Source: Thermodesulfatator sp. (GTDB lineage: Bacteria > Desulfobacterota > Dissulfuribacteria > Dissulfuribacterales > QOAL01). Taken from it: a stretch of DNA of 5,456 nucleotides. The translations under genes and the position numbers were made by a program. Position 1 is the stretch's first letter. Each line of letters opens with the position of its first letter. The stretch covers positions 1-5,456 of the forward strand of contig QOAL01000104.1 of the NCBI GenBank assembly GCA_003978135.1, written 5' to 3'. Shown one piece after another: positions 1 to 5,456 of the stretch. The notes beneath the pieces were generated by a model. It worked only from the letters and a program-made list of their open reading frames with translations. It did no database searches and had not been told where the DNA came from.

Positions 1-165
1 AGCAATGAACTGCAGGTATGTCAGGCCTTCTATTTCCGGTACGGATCTGCCCAGTCCATAACCCATGGCCATGAGAAACAGTAAGGGTTGGCCAAGGTTG
101 CCTATGAGGCTTGCCCTGACGTGCTTAAGCCAGACCCTGAAATTTCTGTACCAGACGTGATACAC
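1..165 (-). CDS. NodJ-like ABC-2 type transporter permease, N-terminal part (runs off the window)
   Basis: Translating the minus strand from the GTG at 165-163 gives 55 uninterrupted residues to the window edge, so the C-terminal remainder is missing. The visible part starts with VYHVWYRNFRVWLKHVRAS, continues through a hydrophobic stretch (about residues 21-38, including GQPLLFLMAMGYGLG) and ends in GLTYLQFIA. That layout, a short basic amphipathic N-terminus, a first membrane helix rich in Leu and Gly and a G-[LV]-[ST]-Y-x-x-F-[IL]-A motif, is what I know from the NodJ branch of ABC-2 permeases. The preceding gene is a NodI-like ATPase that stops 4 bases earlier, so the two should form one inner-membrane exporter. 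The GTG start is supported by AGGGAG ten bases upstream (181-176), inside the ATPase gene. No ATG is available in frame. The substrate is unknown: rhizobial NodIJ exports lipo-chitin factors, but related pairs occur in many non-nodulating bacteria. Confidence 0.85.
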   Translation of the reverse strand, partial: MYHVWYRNFRVWLKHVRASLIGNLGQPLLFLMAMGYGLGRSVPEIEGLTYLQFIA

Positions 166-169
166 CGTT

Positions 170-1120
170 CTATGTCTCCCTGAGTTTCCTGCCTGTCAGT
201 TTCAGAAAAAGGTCCTCAAGGGTTGCAGGTCTTTTGATGACCATGGCAAAATCTCCTGTTGCACTGTCAAGTTCTACACATCTCTCTTTCACGTAAACAT
301 AGAGTCTGTTTTTGACCTTTTCCACAGTGACATTACAGCTTTTCAGGGCTTGACGCAGATTTTCAAGCTTGTCTTCAGGGCCTGAAAATTCCATGACCTC
401 GGTCCCGAGCATCCTTTCCACCATATCATGGGGCCGGCCCCGTGCTATGGATTTCCCGTGATCTATTATTATGACCTCGGTGGCAAGGCGGGCCACCTCT
501 TCCATGTAATGACTGGTCAGAAGCATGGTGGTTCCGTCCCTTCTGAGACGCTCCAGCCTTTCCCATATGAGTATGCGTGCCTGGGGATCGAGGCCGATGG
601 TGGGCTCGTCCAGGATCAGCAGCCTGGGCCTGTTGATCAGGGCCCTGGCAAGCAGAAGCCTCCTTCTCTGGCCTCCTGACAGGTTTTGTATGATTTCATC
701 CTTCCTGTTTCGAAGTGCAAAAAATGACAGGAGCTCTGTTGCCCTTTGACGGGCCTGGCGTTTTTTTATGCCGAAATAATTTGCATAAATCAGCAGGTTG
801 TCCAGTACTGAAAGATCCGGGTCCAGGTTGTCCATCTGGGGCACTACGCCGATTGAATATTTTACCTCTCTCAGGTGGGCAGGAAGAGGCTTTTCGAATA
901 CCCGGATCTTCCCGCTGGATGCGTTTACAAGACCAAGTACTATACGAATTGTGGTGGTTTTTCCTGCCCCGTTTGGGCCGAGAAGTGCCAGGCACTGGCC
1001 TGCAAGCAGGCGGATATCAAGCCCCTTTAATACTTTTCTCTTGCCAAAATGTTTCTCAAGCCCGTTTATTTCCAGTACTGGTGAACGGGAATTTTCACCA
1101 TTAGACACGGCTGGATTCAC
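170..1120 (-). CDS. NodI-like ABC transporter ATP-binding protein
   Basis: This 316-residue cytoplasmic ATPase should power the NodJ-like permease encoded 4 bases downstream. All nucleotide-binding motifs are intact: Walker A GPNGAGKTT (48-56), Q-loop VPQ (Q95), signature LSGGQ (147-151), Walker B LLILDE (167-172), D-loop GLD (176-178) and switch histidine H204 in TSH. NodI-type character shows in the segment after the Q-loop (MDNLDPDLSVLDNLL), in RRRLLLARALI after the signature, and in the C-terminal RPATLEDLFLKLTGR (297-311). Residues from about 240 form the accessory C-terminal domain of the NodI/DrrA group. Length fits the family. The start is GTG, 2 bases after the pdxA stop, and has only a poor Shine-Dalgarno (AGG 17 bases upstream), so translation probably depends on coupling to pdxA. 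A start a few codons later (GTG at residue 5) cannot be excluded; the ABC domain proper begins near residue 15. The transported compound cannot be read from the sequence. Confidence 0.93.
   Translation of the reverse strand: MNPAVSNGENSRSPVLEINGLEKHFGKRKVLKGLDIRLLAGQCLALLGPNGAGKTTTIRIVLGLVNASSGKIRVFEKPLPAHLREVKYSIGVVPQMDNLDPDLSVLDNLLIYANYFGIKKRQARQRATELLSFFALRNRKDEIIQNLSGGQRRRLLLARALINRPRLLILDEPTIGLDPQARILIWERLERLRRDGTTMLLTSHYMEEVARLATEVIIIDHGKSIARGRPHDMVERMLGTEVMEFSGPEDKLENLRQALKSCNVTVEKVKNRLYVYVKERCVELDSATGDFAMVIKRPATLEDLFLKLTGRKLRET
176..181 (-). promoter_or_regulatory. Shine-Dalgarno site for the GTG start of the NodJ-like permease
   Basis: AGGGAG lies inside the last codons of the ATPase gene, ten bases before the GTG at 165-163. 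It supports that GTG as the permease start. Because it overlaps the end of the upstream gene, it suggests reinitiation by ribosomes finishing the ATPase. Confidence 0.6.
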
Positions 1121-1122
1121 GG

Positions 1123-2148
1123 CTAAGGGTTTTTTGACCTGTTGTCATGGATTTTGGAGGCCAGTTTCATGGCTGACCTGAGACTTTCCGGGTCTGCCAG
1201 CCCGGTTCCAGCCAGGTCGTAGGCAGTACCATGATCTACAGAGGTCCTGATTATGGGAAGACCAATGGTAACATTTACTCCGTCTCTGAAATGGAGTAGC
1301 TTGAATGGAATAAGTCCTTGGTCGTGATACTGGCATACGACCGCGTCAAATTCCCGGTTTGCTGCCTGGAAGAAGACCGTGTCAGGAGGAAGCGGCCCTT
1401 TTACATCGATCCCATGATCAATGGCCTCGGTACAGGCAGGTCCGATTATTTCTGTTTCCTCCATGCCGAACATTCCTCCTTCCCCTGCATGGGGATTTAG
1501 ACCGCAAACGGCAATCTTAGGCCTGTTTATTCCAAAATCACGTTTCATGGCATGATAGGTTATTTCTATGGTTTTAAGAACCCGTTTTTTACTGAGCAGG
1601 GCAGGCACCTGCGACAGGGGAACATGGATGGTGACCAGGGTGACAACGAGTTTGGAACCCGCCATCATCATGACAAAATCCCTGGTTTGCGTCTTTTCTG
1701 CAAGTATCTCCGTGTGGCCCGGCCACCTGTATCCAGCAAGGCGAAGGCCGGTTTTACTTAAAGGCGCAGTTACGATGGCAGATACTTTTTTCTCCAGGGC
1801 AAGATCTATGGCAGCTTCAAGGTATTTATAAGAGGCCCTGCCAGTGGTGGCAGAGGGTGTACCGGGAATTATTTCTTCTGGTGAAAGGCTGGTCAAGGGA
1901 TAAACGAATATGGTTTTACCTGGAGCAGACGAGGAAATATCTTGTCCAGGGGACCATTCTTCAAAGGTTATGTCGCCAATTCCGGTAAAGGCGCAGGCGC
2001 GTTCTAATATGTCTTTATCCCCGAATACCACGGCTGGGGGGCTGGTGGAGCCGGCAAGGGCCTTTACGATAATCTCCGGACCGATTCCTGCAGGACATCC
2101 CATGGTAACAGCCAGGGGAACAGGTGGTCCAACCTGCCTATGATTCAT
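1123..2148 (-). CDS. pdxA: 4-hydroxythreonine-4-phosphate dehydrogenase PdxA
   Basis: PdxA oxidises 4-phosphohydroxy-L-threonine with NAD(P)+. The product decarboxylates to 3-amino-1-hydroxyacetone phosphate, which PdxJ condenses with deoxyxylulose 5-phosphate to make pyridoxine phosphate. The 341 residues match the family in length. The N-terminal signature VTMGCPAGIGPE (14-25) is present. The three metal-binding histidines are visible as H175 (TIHVPL), H220 (NPHAGEGG) and H275 (YHDQG). Their spacing of 45 and 55 residues equals that of E. coli H166, H211 and H266. The substrate-binding GHTE (H145, T146) lies 30 residues before the first of them, as in E. coli. The C-terminal VNVTIGLPIIRTSVDHGTA block (291-309) is also typical. 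The ATG start overlaps the end of pyrR by 11 bases and has AAAAGG six bases upstream. PdxA2-type homologues acting on threonate phosphates share these motifs, but their usual DUF1537 kinase partner is absent here, so the vitamin B6 role is preferred. Confidence 0.97.
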   Translation of the reverse strand: MNHRQVGPPVPLAVTMGCPAGIGPEIIVKALAGSTSPPAVVFGDKDILERACAFTGIGDITFEEWSPGQDISSSAPGKTIFVYPLTSLSPEEIIPGTPSATTGRASYKYLEAAIDLALEKKVSAIVTAPLSKTGLRLAGYRWPGHTEILAEKTQTRDFVMMMAGSKLVVTLVTIHVPLSQVPALLSKKRVLKTIEITYHAMKRDFGINRPKIAVCGLNPHAGEGGMFGMEETEIIGPACTEAIDHGIDVKGPLPPDTVFFQAANREFDAVVCQYHDQGLIPFKLLHFRDGVNVTIGLPIIRTSVDHGTAYDLAGTGLADPESLRSAMKLASKIHDNRSKNP

Positions 2149-2683
2149 TATCTGCCTTTTCTATCAGAACTTCGTCCCTTCCGGTAATCTCCTCAAGATA
2201 GACGTTTACGTGTTCATCCTTTGAGGTGGCAAGGCTGATGCCAGTGAAGTCGGGCTGAACCGGGAGCTCCCTTCTTCCCCTGTCCACCAGAACTGCAAGT
2301 TCTATCCTTCCAGGGCGGCCATAGTCTGTAAGGGCATCCAGGGCAGCTCTAATGGTCCTTCCGGTATAAATAACGTCATCTACCAGCACAATTGTCTTGT
2401 TGTCTATGGAAAAGGGGATTTCAGTGCTTCTTACAATGGGGTGCTGGCTCAGGGTGCTCCAGTCGTCCCTGTAAAGGGTAATATCCAGAATTCCCATTTC
2501 CGGGGCCGTGCCTTCTATTTCCTTGATTTTTTCCTTGAGTCTTGATGCGAGGGGTACCCCTCCGGTCCTTATGCCAACGAGACAAAGCCCCCCTGTGCCC
2601 TTGTTTTTTTCAACTATTTCGTGGGCAATCCTTGCAAGTGTCCTGTCTATTTCCTTGGCATCAAGAAGCCTTCTGCTGCTCAT
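2138..2683 (-). CDS. pyrR: PyrR: pyr mRNA-binding regulator / uracil phosphoribosyltransferase
   Basis: PyrR proteins are type I phosphoribosyltransferases. They make UMP from uracil and PRPP, and in Bacillus and relatives they also bind pyr leader RNA to promote attenuation when UMP is high. The 181-residue length is normal. The PRPP-binding motif is clear at 99-118 (VLVDDVIYTGRT onward), with the upstream loop GIRTGG (37-42). The PyrR-typical catalytic-loop segment DITLYRDDWS (67-76) and the VDRGRRELPVQPDFTG block (133-148) separate it from Upp-type uracil or hypoxanthine transferases. DEHVNVYLEE (156-165) is also characteristic. The ATG has a good ribosome site, AGGTG seven bases upstream (2695-2691). 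It starts 18 bases after mltD and its last 11 bases overlap pdxA. No pyrimidine biosynthesis gene is in the window, and I saw no coding-strand PyrR-binding loop, so any regulatory target lies elsewhere. It may act here simply as a salvage enzyme. Confidence 0.96.
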   Translation of the reverse strand: MSSRRLLDAKEIDRTLARIAHEIVEKNKGTGGLCLVGIRTGGVPLASRLKEKIKEIEGTAPEMGILDITLYRDDWSTLSQHPIVRSTEIPFSIDNKTIVLVDDVIYTGRTIRAALDALTDYGRPGRIELAVLVDRGRRELPVQPDFTGISLATSKDEHVNVYLEEITGRDEVLIEKADNES

Positions 2684-2701
2684 ATCAAGTCACCTTTTTT
2701 C

Positions 2702-4348
2702 TTAACCACTTCTGGGAATCGAGAGCCTTTGTCCTATAAAAAGGCAGTTTGAAGAAAGCTTGTTGATTCTCCTGAGCTTGGATACGGAAACATTGTATCT
2801 TTTGGCAATTTTCCAAAGGGTATCACCACGCTTCACAACATAGGTTCTGGTTCTTTTGGCCTTTCGGGCAGAGGCGTATCTTGTAGATCTGGTGGGGATC
2901 TTAAGCAATTGGCCCACCATGATCTTGTTGCTTTTAAGCCTGCTGGCCCTGCGGATGGCCTTGGTGGTGGTATGATATCTCTTGGCCAACACAGACAGGC
3001 TTTCCCCCTTTTTGACCCTGTGTTTTACAATATAGGTTTTCTTTGTGGGATGCCTTCTCCTTTTGACCTTGCGATATCTGGTTTTGGGCGGTGTCCATTT
3101 TGGTATTTCGTCAAGCCTTGCCAGGAGAACCCGGCCATAAGTCCTGGGTACCTTTAGGTCAAAGCCAGCCTCAGGTGTAACCCTGTGCCTAAGAGACGGA
3201 TTGAGTTCTTCCAGCACCAGGTCTGAAACCCCTATGGCCTTTGCAATGTCCTTGAGTTGGACCTGCTTGGTGATCCTTATTTTTTCATAGGGAATGGGAC
3301 TGTCCGGTTCCGGCAGGTTCATTCCGTACCTGCCTGGATCTTTGATAATCAAAAGGGTGGCTATGAATCGCGGCACGTATCTGGCCGTCTCCCTGGGAAG
3401 CCGCTGGTAGAGATCCCAGAAATTGTCCAGGTAGTTGATTTTCTGCCTGTCTATGGCCTTAAGGACGGTTCCCTCACCGCAGTTATAGGCAGCAAGTACT
3501 GTGGACCAGTCACCGAATATCTCGTGAAGCTCGGTCATATACGCAATGGCTGCCTTGGTGGATTTTTCAGGATCAAGCCTTTCGTCAATCCATATATTTC
3601 GTTGTAGTCCGAATTTGTAACCCGTGGAAGGAATAAACTGCCAAAGCCCCAGGGCCCTGGCCCTGGACAATGCCCTGATCTTGAATCCGCTTTCTATGAG
3701 AGGCAGCCATGAAAGCTCCTGGGGAAGGCCGGCCTTTTTGAGCTCCTTTACAATCATGGGGCGGTATTTTCCCGAACGTCTGTACGAGGCCATGAAAAAA
3801 TCCCGTTCCTTTCCTGTAAAAAGATCCAGCTCTTTCTGAACAAATTTGTTTACGGTTAAGGGAATTGCATTTTTAAAGCCCTTGGTAGTGCGGAAGCGGG
3901 ATGCGTGTATTTCAAGGATGCGCTTTGATATGAGAAACCTGAGGTCATCCTTCTGCTGGGTGATGTCAGGATCTTCTTCCTGGTTATCCACGCTCAGGAC
4001 TAGGCTGTATGCGTCATCCAGCACCTTGATGGCGCCGTCCTTGTCCCCGTCTGCCCAAAGGTCCTGGGAAAGCTTGCAGAGCTCAAGTGCCATGTCCAGC
4101 TTTCCCTGGTCTGATTCTGGGTCCACCTTCGTGGTGTCTATGGGGCATGTGCCGGCTTCAGGGAAAAGGTCTTGCAGGTCTTCCTTTATCTTCTCCTTGT
4201 TTTCTTTAGGTGTCGGCTGGGCAGGCTTGATGTAATTTTCAATTATTTTCTGTTGTCTTGCTCTGGAAGTCACTGTGGCGTTTTTCGGGGCACATGCAGC
4301 CACAGTCAAGACGGTTATAACACAGACCAGGATACGGCTTCTAATCAA
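2702..4348 (-). CDS. mltD: MltD-like membrane-bound lytic murein transglycosylase with LysM repeats
   Basis: This 548-residue lipoprotein should cleave the glycan strands of peptidoglycan, forming 1,6-anhydro-muropeptides. Residues 1-18 are a lipoprotein signal peptide with lipobox VAAC (lipidated C19). The +2 residue is Ala, not Asp, which favours outer-membrane sorting. Residues 30-160 are charged, probably helical and unassigned. The SLT/lysozyme-like domain is about 195-300: catalytic Glu E219 in LPLIESGF, then LSRARALGLWQFIPSTG (227-243) and AYNCGEG (287-293). A degenerate LysM-like module (about 355-400) is followed by two clear LysM modules (about 441-485 and 502-545, the second starting YVVKRGDTLWKIAKRYNVS). 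The linkers at 423-437 and 487-501 are very rich in Lys and Arg. The protein is longer than E. coli MltD (about 450 residues). The start is TTG, chosen because AAGGAG sits exactly six bases before it and because it gives a proper signal peptide. It is the first gene of a tight run with pyrR, pdxA and the ABC genes. Confidence 0.93.
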   Translation of the reverse strand: MIRSRILVCVITVLTVAACAPKNATVTSRARQQKIIENYIKPAQPTPKENKEKIKEDLQDLFPEAGTCPIDTTKVDPESDQGKLDMALELCKLSQDLWADGDKDGAIKVLDDAYSLVLSVDNQEEDPDITQQKDDLRFLISKRILEIHASRFRTTKGFKNAIPLTVNKFVQKELDLFTGKERDFFMASYRRSGKYRPMIVKELKKAGLPQELSWLPLIESGFKIRALSRARALGLWQFIPSTGYKFGLQRNIWIDERLDPEKSTKAAIAYMTELHEIFGDWSTVLAAYNCGEGTVLKAIDRQKINYLDNFWDLYQRLPRETARYVPRFIATLLIIKDPGRYGMNLPEPDSPIPYEKIRITKQVQLKDIAKAIGVSDLVLEELNPSLRHRVTPEAGFDLKVPRTYGRVLLARLDEIPKWTPPKTRYRKVKRRRHPTKKTYIVKHRVKKGESLSVLAKRYHTTTKAIRRASRLKSNKIMVGQLLKIPTRSTRYASARKAKRTRTYVVKRGDTLWKIAKRYNVSVSKLRRINKLSSNCLFIGQRLSIPRSG

Positions 4349-4354
4349 ATCAGG

Positions 4355-4360
4355 CTCCTT
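4355..4360 (-). promoter_or_regulatory. Shine-Dalgarno site fixing the TTG start of mltD
   Basis: The minus strand reads AAGGAG CCTGAT TTG. A six-base match to the anti-Shine-Dalgarno lies six bases before the TTG codon at 4348-4346. No ATG or GTG in this frame precedes the signal peptide, so this site decides the start. Confidence 0.8.
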
Positions 4361-4395
4361 AATTGATGGATTCGTGGTATTTTACAGCCATGAGC

Positions 4396-4421
4396 GCCCA
4401 TTGGCAGCTTGAAAAATGGGC
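4396..4421. repeat. Second hairpin in the mltD upstream region
   Basis: GCCCATT (4396-4402) and AATGGGC (4415-4421) are perfect 7-base complements around a 12-base loop. The element sits about 48 bases before the mltD start codon. No U-run follows on the coding strand. Together with the hairpin at 4428-4458 it could give the mltD mRNA a structured leader, or it could be an operator-like dyad. The sequence alone does not choose between these. Confidence 0.4.
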
Positions 4422-4427
4422 AAAATG

Positions 4428-4458
4428 AGACCCCCTGAAAAAGCCTACGGGGAGGTCT
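4428..4458. repeat. Hairpin in the mltD upstream region
   Basis: On the plus strand AGACC-CCC (4428-4435) can pair with GGG-a-GGTCT (4450-4458), an 8-pair stem with one bulged A (4453) and a loop of about 14 bases. It lies about 80-110 bases before the mltD start. On the plus strand the stem is followed by only TT and then AGTC, and on the minus strand by CATTTTG, so it is a weak candidate for a terminator in either direction. If the mltD transcript starts upstream of it, it would be part of the 5' leader. Confidence 0.45.
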
Positions 4459-4617
4459 TTAGTCATCACTGTATGCTTGTCAGATTCATGGCTGAATAAA
4501 CTGGTAAAATAACATCTTCAAGGCAGAATTGCCAAATCAGAATTTGCGTACCAGGGATTATTTTTTTTATGCTGAATTCAGGGGGGCAGGGAGCATCTCC
4601 TGTTTGTTCATGTGAGC

Positions 4618-4769
4618 CAGGGGCCGAGGGTTTCTTTCAAGATTCACCAACAGCCGCTGTGCGGGCTACATACTTTTTCTGGATACATACTCAGGCAGAA
4701 TTACAGACTTGGTTGCAGCTAAACCTGGCTTCCCCTTGGTGAAATCTTGAAAGAAACGCCTCGGCCCTG
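4618..4769. repeat. Long inverted repeat (33/34-base arms, 85-base spacer); possible MITE or structured RNA
   Basis: The left arm is 4618-4650 and the right arm 4736-4769. The reverse complement of the right arm aligns with the left arm over 35 columns with 32 identities, no substitutions and three single-base gaps. The longest unbroken block is 15 bases, GTTTCTTTCAAGATT (4630-4644, complementary to 4743-4757). The outer ends read CAGGG...CCCTG. The spacer (4651-4735) has no open frame and contains the direct repeat TACATACT (4667-4674 and 4684-4691). No target-site duplication abuts the ends, and no T-run follows either arm, so neither a transposon nor a terminator is proven. Either strand's RNA could fold into a long bulged hairpin. 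Confidence 0.85.
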
Positions 4770-4865
4770 TCCGGAGCCGGCAATAAACGAAGATGATCAG
4801 AGCTGTAGACCTGATTGGGGACAAGACGCAGCCAACTCAAACCAACCGGGATTGCCTCCATAACA

Positions 4866-5456
4866 CTATGACAGGAAGAGGGGTTTTTCTATCCTTAATT
4901 CCGTGCCTGCGTCCTTGGTACCTTCCACAAGGACGAGCCTGGCCTGCTGGCCAGCGGATGCATGTACACACCTGAGTCGCTTGGGCTCAATTTTCGCTGT
5001 TGTCATGTAATGCAGAAGAACCGAGAGCCTTTCTGCCGGGTAGATAACAGAGAAACGGCCTCCTGGTCTCAGAACCCAGCAGGCAGCTTCCAGGAGCGAG
5101 GAAAGATCAAGTAAAATTTCATGGCGTGCCACAGCCTCGCAGGAATCAAGGCACAGCCTGCCGGAATTTGGACTCCTGAATGGCGGATTGCTTACCATGT
5201 GATCAAAGCTCCCTGCCTGGAAGAGCCTTTTACAGGCCTTGATATCTGCGTGAACAGGAGTTATCCGGTCATCTAGTTCGTTGTTTATGATATTTCTTTT
5301 CAGAAATAGAAATAGTTGCTCCTGTATTTCCACTGCACTGATGGTGCATGAAGGAAATCTTCTTGCCAGGATCAGCGAGATTACTCCGCAACCAGCACCT
5401 GCTTCAAGGACGAGGGATCTTGATTTTATACGGACAAATTCTGCAAGAAGGAATGC
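4866..5456 (-). CDS. trmN6: TrmN6/YfiC-like tRNA (adenine-N6)-methyltransferase, N-terminus missing
   Basis: The open frame continues without a stop from the TAG at 4868-4866 to the window edge, giving 196 residues. The GTG at 5333 is internal, because the residues upstream of it are conserved. The fragment opens with AFLLAEFVRIKSRSLVLEAG, and the SAM-binding motif I, GAGCG, is at fragment residues 20-24, followed by VISLILA. E43 (SAVE) is the acidic residue expected to hold the SAM ribose, and D71 (HAD) the adenine-side acid. The catalytic motif is NPPF (90-93), the N6-adenine methyltransferase signature, followed by RSPNSGRLCLDSCEAVARHE and LRPGGRFSVIYPAERL, both typical of COG4123/TrmN6. 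E. coli TrmN6 (about 245 residues) methylates A37 of tRNA1(Val), and roughly 40-50 N-terminal residues are probably missing here. The exact tRNA target is inferred from family only; related members may modify other substrates. A 517-base gap separates it from mltD, so it is probably a different transcription unit. Confidence 0.9.
   Translation of the reverse strand, partial: AFLLAEFVRIKSRSLVLEAGAGCGVISLILARRFPSCTISAVEIQEQLFLFLKRNIINNELDDRITPVHADIKACKRLFQAGSFDHMVSNPPFRSPNSGRLCLDSCEAVARHEILLDLSSLLEAACWVLRPGGRFSVIYPAERLSVLLHYMTTAKIEPKRLRCVHASAGQQARLVLVEGTKDAGTELRIEKPLFLS

Larger units (their letters stand above)
4349..4865. other. Non-coding intergenic region between trmN6-like gene and mltD
   Basis: No convincing gene lies on either strand of these 517 bases; short open frames here lack ribosome sites and family resemblance. 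Read toward mltD, it holds about 96 bases after the methyltransferase stop with no recognisable terminator, a 152-base inverted repeat (4618-4769), a 10-base palindrome CTGAATTCAG (4572-4581), a run of eight T on the plus strand (4561-4568), then two small hairpins (4428-4458 and 4396-4421) and the mltD ribosome site. The 10-base word AGGCAGAATT occurs twice (4521-4530 and 4693-4702). The transcription start of the mltD operon must lie here or further upstream, but no strong sigma-70 promoter is evident. Confidence 0.8.

Noticed and set aside
715..1181. Plus-strand open frames of 127-129 codons opposite the ATPase gene
   Set aside because: They are antisense shadows of a gene with intact ABC motifs and show no family resemblance or ribosome sites.
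3846..4235. Plus-strand open frame of 129 codons opposite mltD
   Set aside because: It is low in recognisable domains and rich in Ser and Arg, as expected for an antisense reading of the transglycosylase gene.
4445..4458. Plus-strand sequence resembling a PyrR-binding loop (TACGGGGAGGTC against the remembered consensus UCCNGNGAGGYU)
   Set aside because: It is on the strand opposite to pyrR and mltD, no plus-strand gene follows, and the key UCC is not matched. It is more simply the arm of a hairpin.
4456..4483. Possible sigma-70 promoter toward mltD: CTGACA, 16-base spacer, TAAAGA (minus strand)
   Set aside because: The -35 box is good, but the -10 matches the consensus at only three positions and overlaps the hairpin base. 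An alternative, TTGAAG-17-TATTCA (4521-4493), is no better.
4618..4769. Inverted repeat as a rho-independent terminator of the methyltransferase gene
   Set aside because: The arms are far apart (85 bases) and no U-run follows the structure on the minus strand.
4614..4778. GAGCC at 4614-4618 and 4774-4778 as a target-site duplication flanking the inverted repeat
   Set aside because: The copies do not both abut the arm ends (the left one overlaps the arm by one base, the right one is four bases away), and a five-base match is expected by chance.
5331..5333. GTG at 5333 as the start of a short 155-residue methyltransferase
   Set aside because: The in-frame upstream codons to the window edge encode the SAM-binding GAGCG motif, so the gene extends past the window.

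Overview
The window reads as a piece of chromosome from a Gram-negative bacterium. It encodes an outer-membrane-type lipoprotein murein transglycosylase. PyrR, a transglycosylase with LysM repeats, and a NodI/NodJ-like exporter together would fit a deltaproteobacterium (Desulfobacterota), but that placement is inference from gene content and was not tested. Base composition looks balanced, neither GC-rich nor AT-rich. All six recognisable genes are on the minus strand, so the window is best read from its right end to its left.

Right end to left end: (1) 5456-4866, the C-terminal 196 residues of a TrmN6/YfiC-type adenine-N6 methyltransferase, whose start lies outside the window. (2) 4865-4349, a 517-base non-coding gap. 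It carries a striking long inverted repeat (4618-4769: arms of 33 and 34 bases pairing at 32 positions around an 85-base spacer) and, nearer the next gene, two smaller hairpins. (3) 4348-2702, an MltD-like lipoprotein lytic transglycosylase with a TTG start. (4) 2683-2138, pyrR. (5) 2148-1123, pdxA. (6) 1120-170, a NodI-like ABC ATPase. (7) 165-1, the first 55 residues of the matching NodJ-like permease.

Items 3 to 7 form one tightly packed run. The junctions are an 18-base gap, an 11-base overlap, a 2-base gap and a 4-base gap, so one transcript with coupled translation is likely. The functions are mixed: cell-wall remodelling, pyrimidine control or uracil salvage, vitamin B6 synthesis and an ABC-2 export system. 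They do not form an obvious pathway, so the operon is probably a housekeeping set rather than one dedicated system. Three of the five start codons in it are non-ATG (TTG, GTG, GTG).

I found no CRISPR array, tRNA or rRNA, transposase, toxin-antitoxin or defence genes. The one thing the genes do not explain is the intergenic inverted repeat. It could be a miniature transposable element or a structured RNA, and a multi-copy search would decide.
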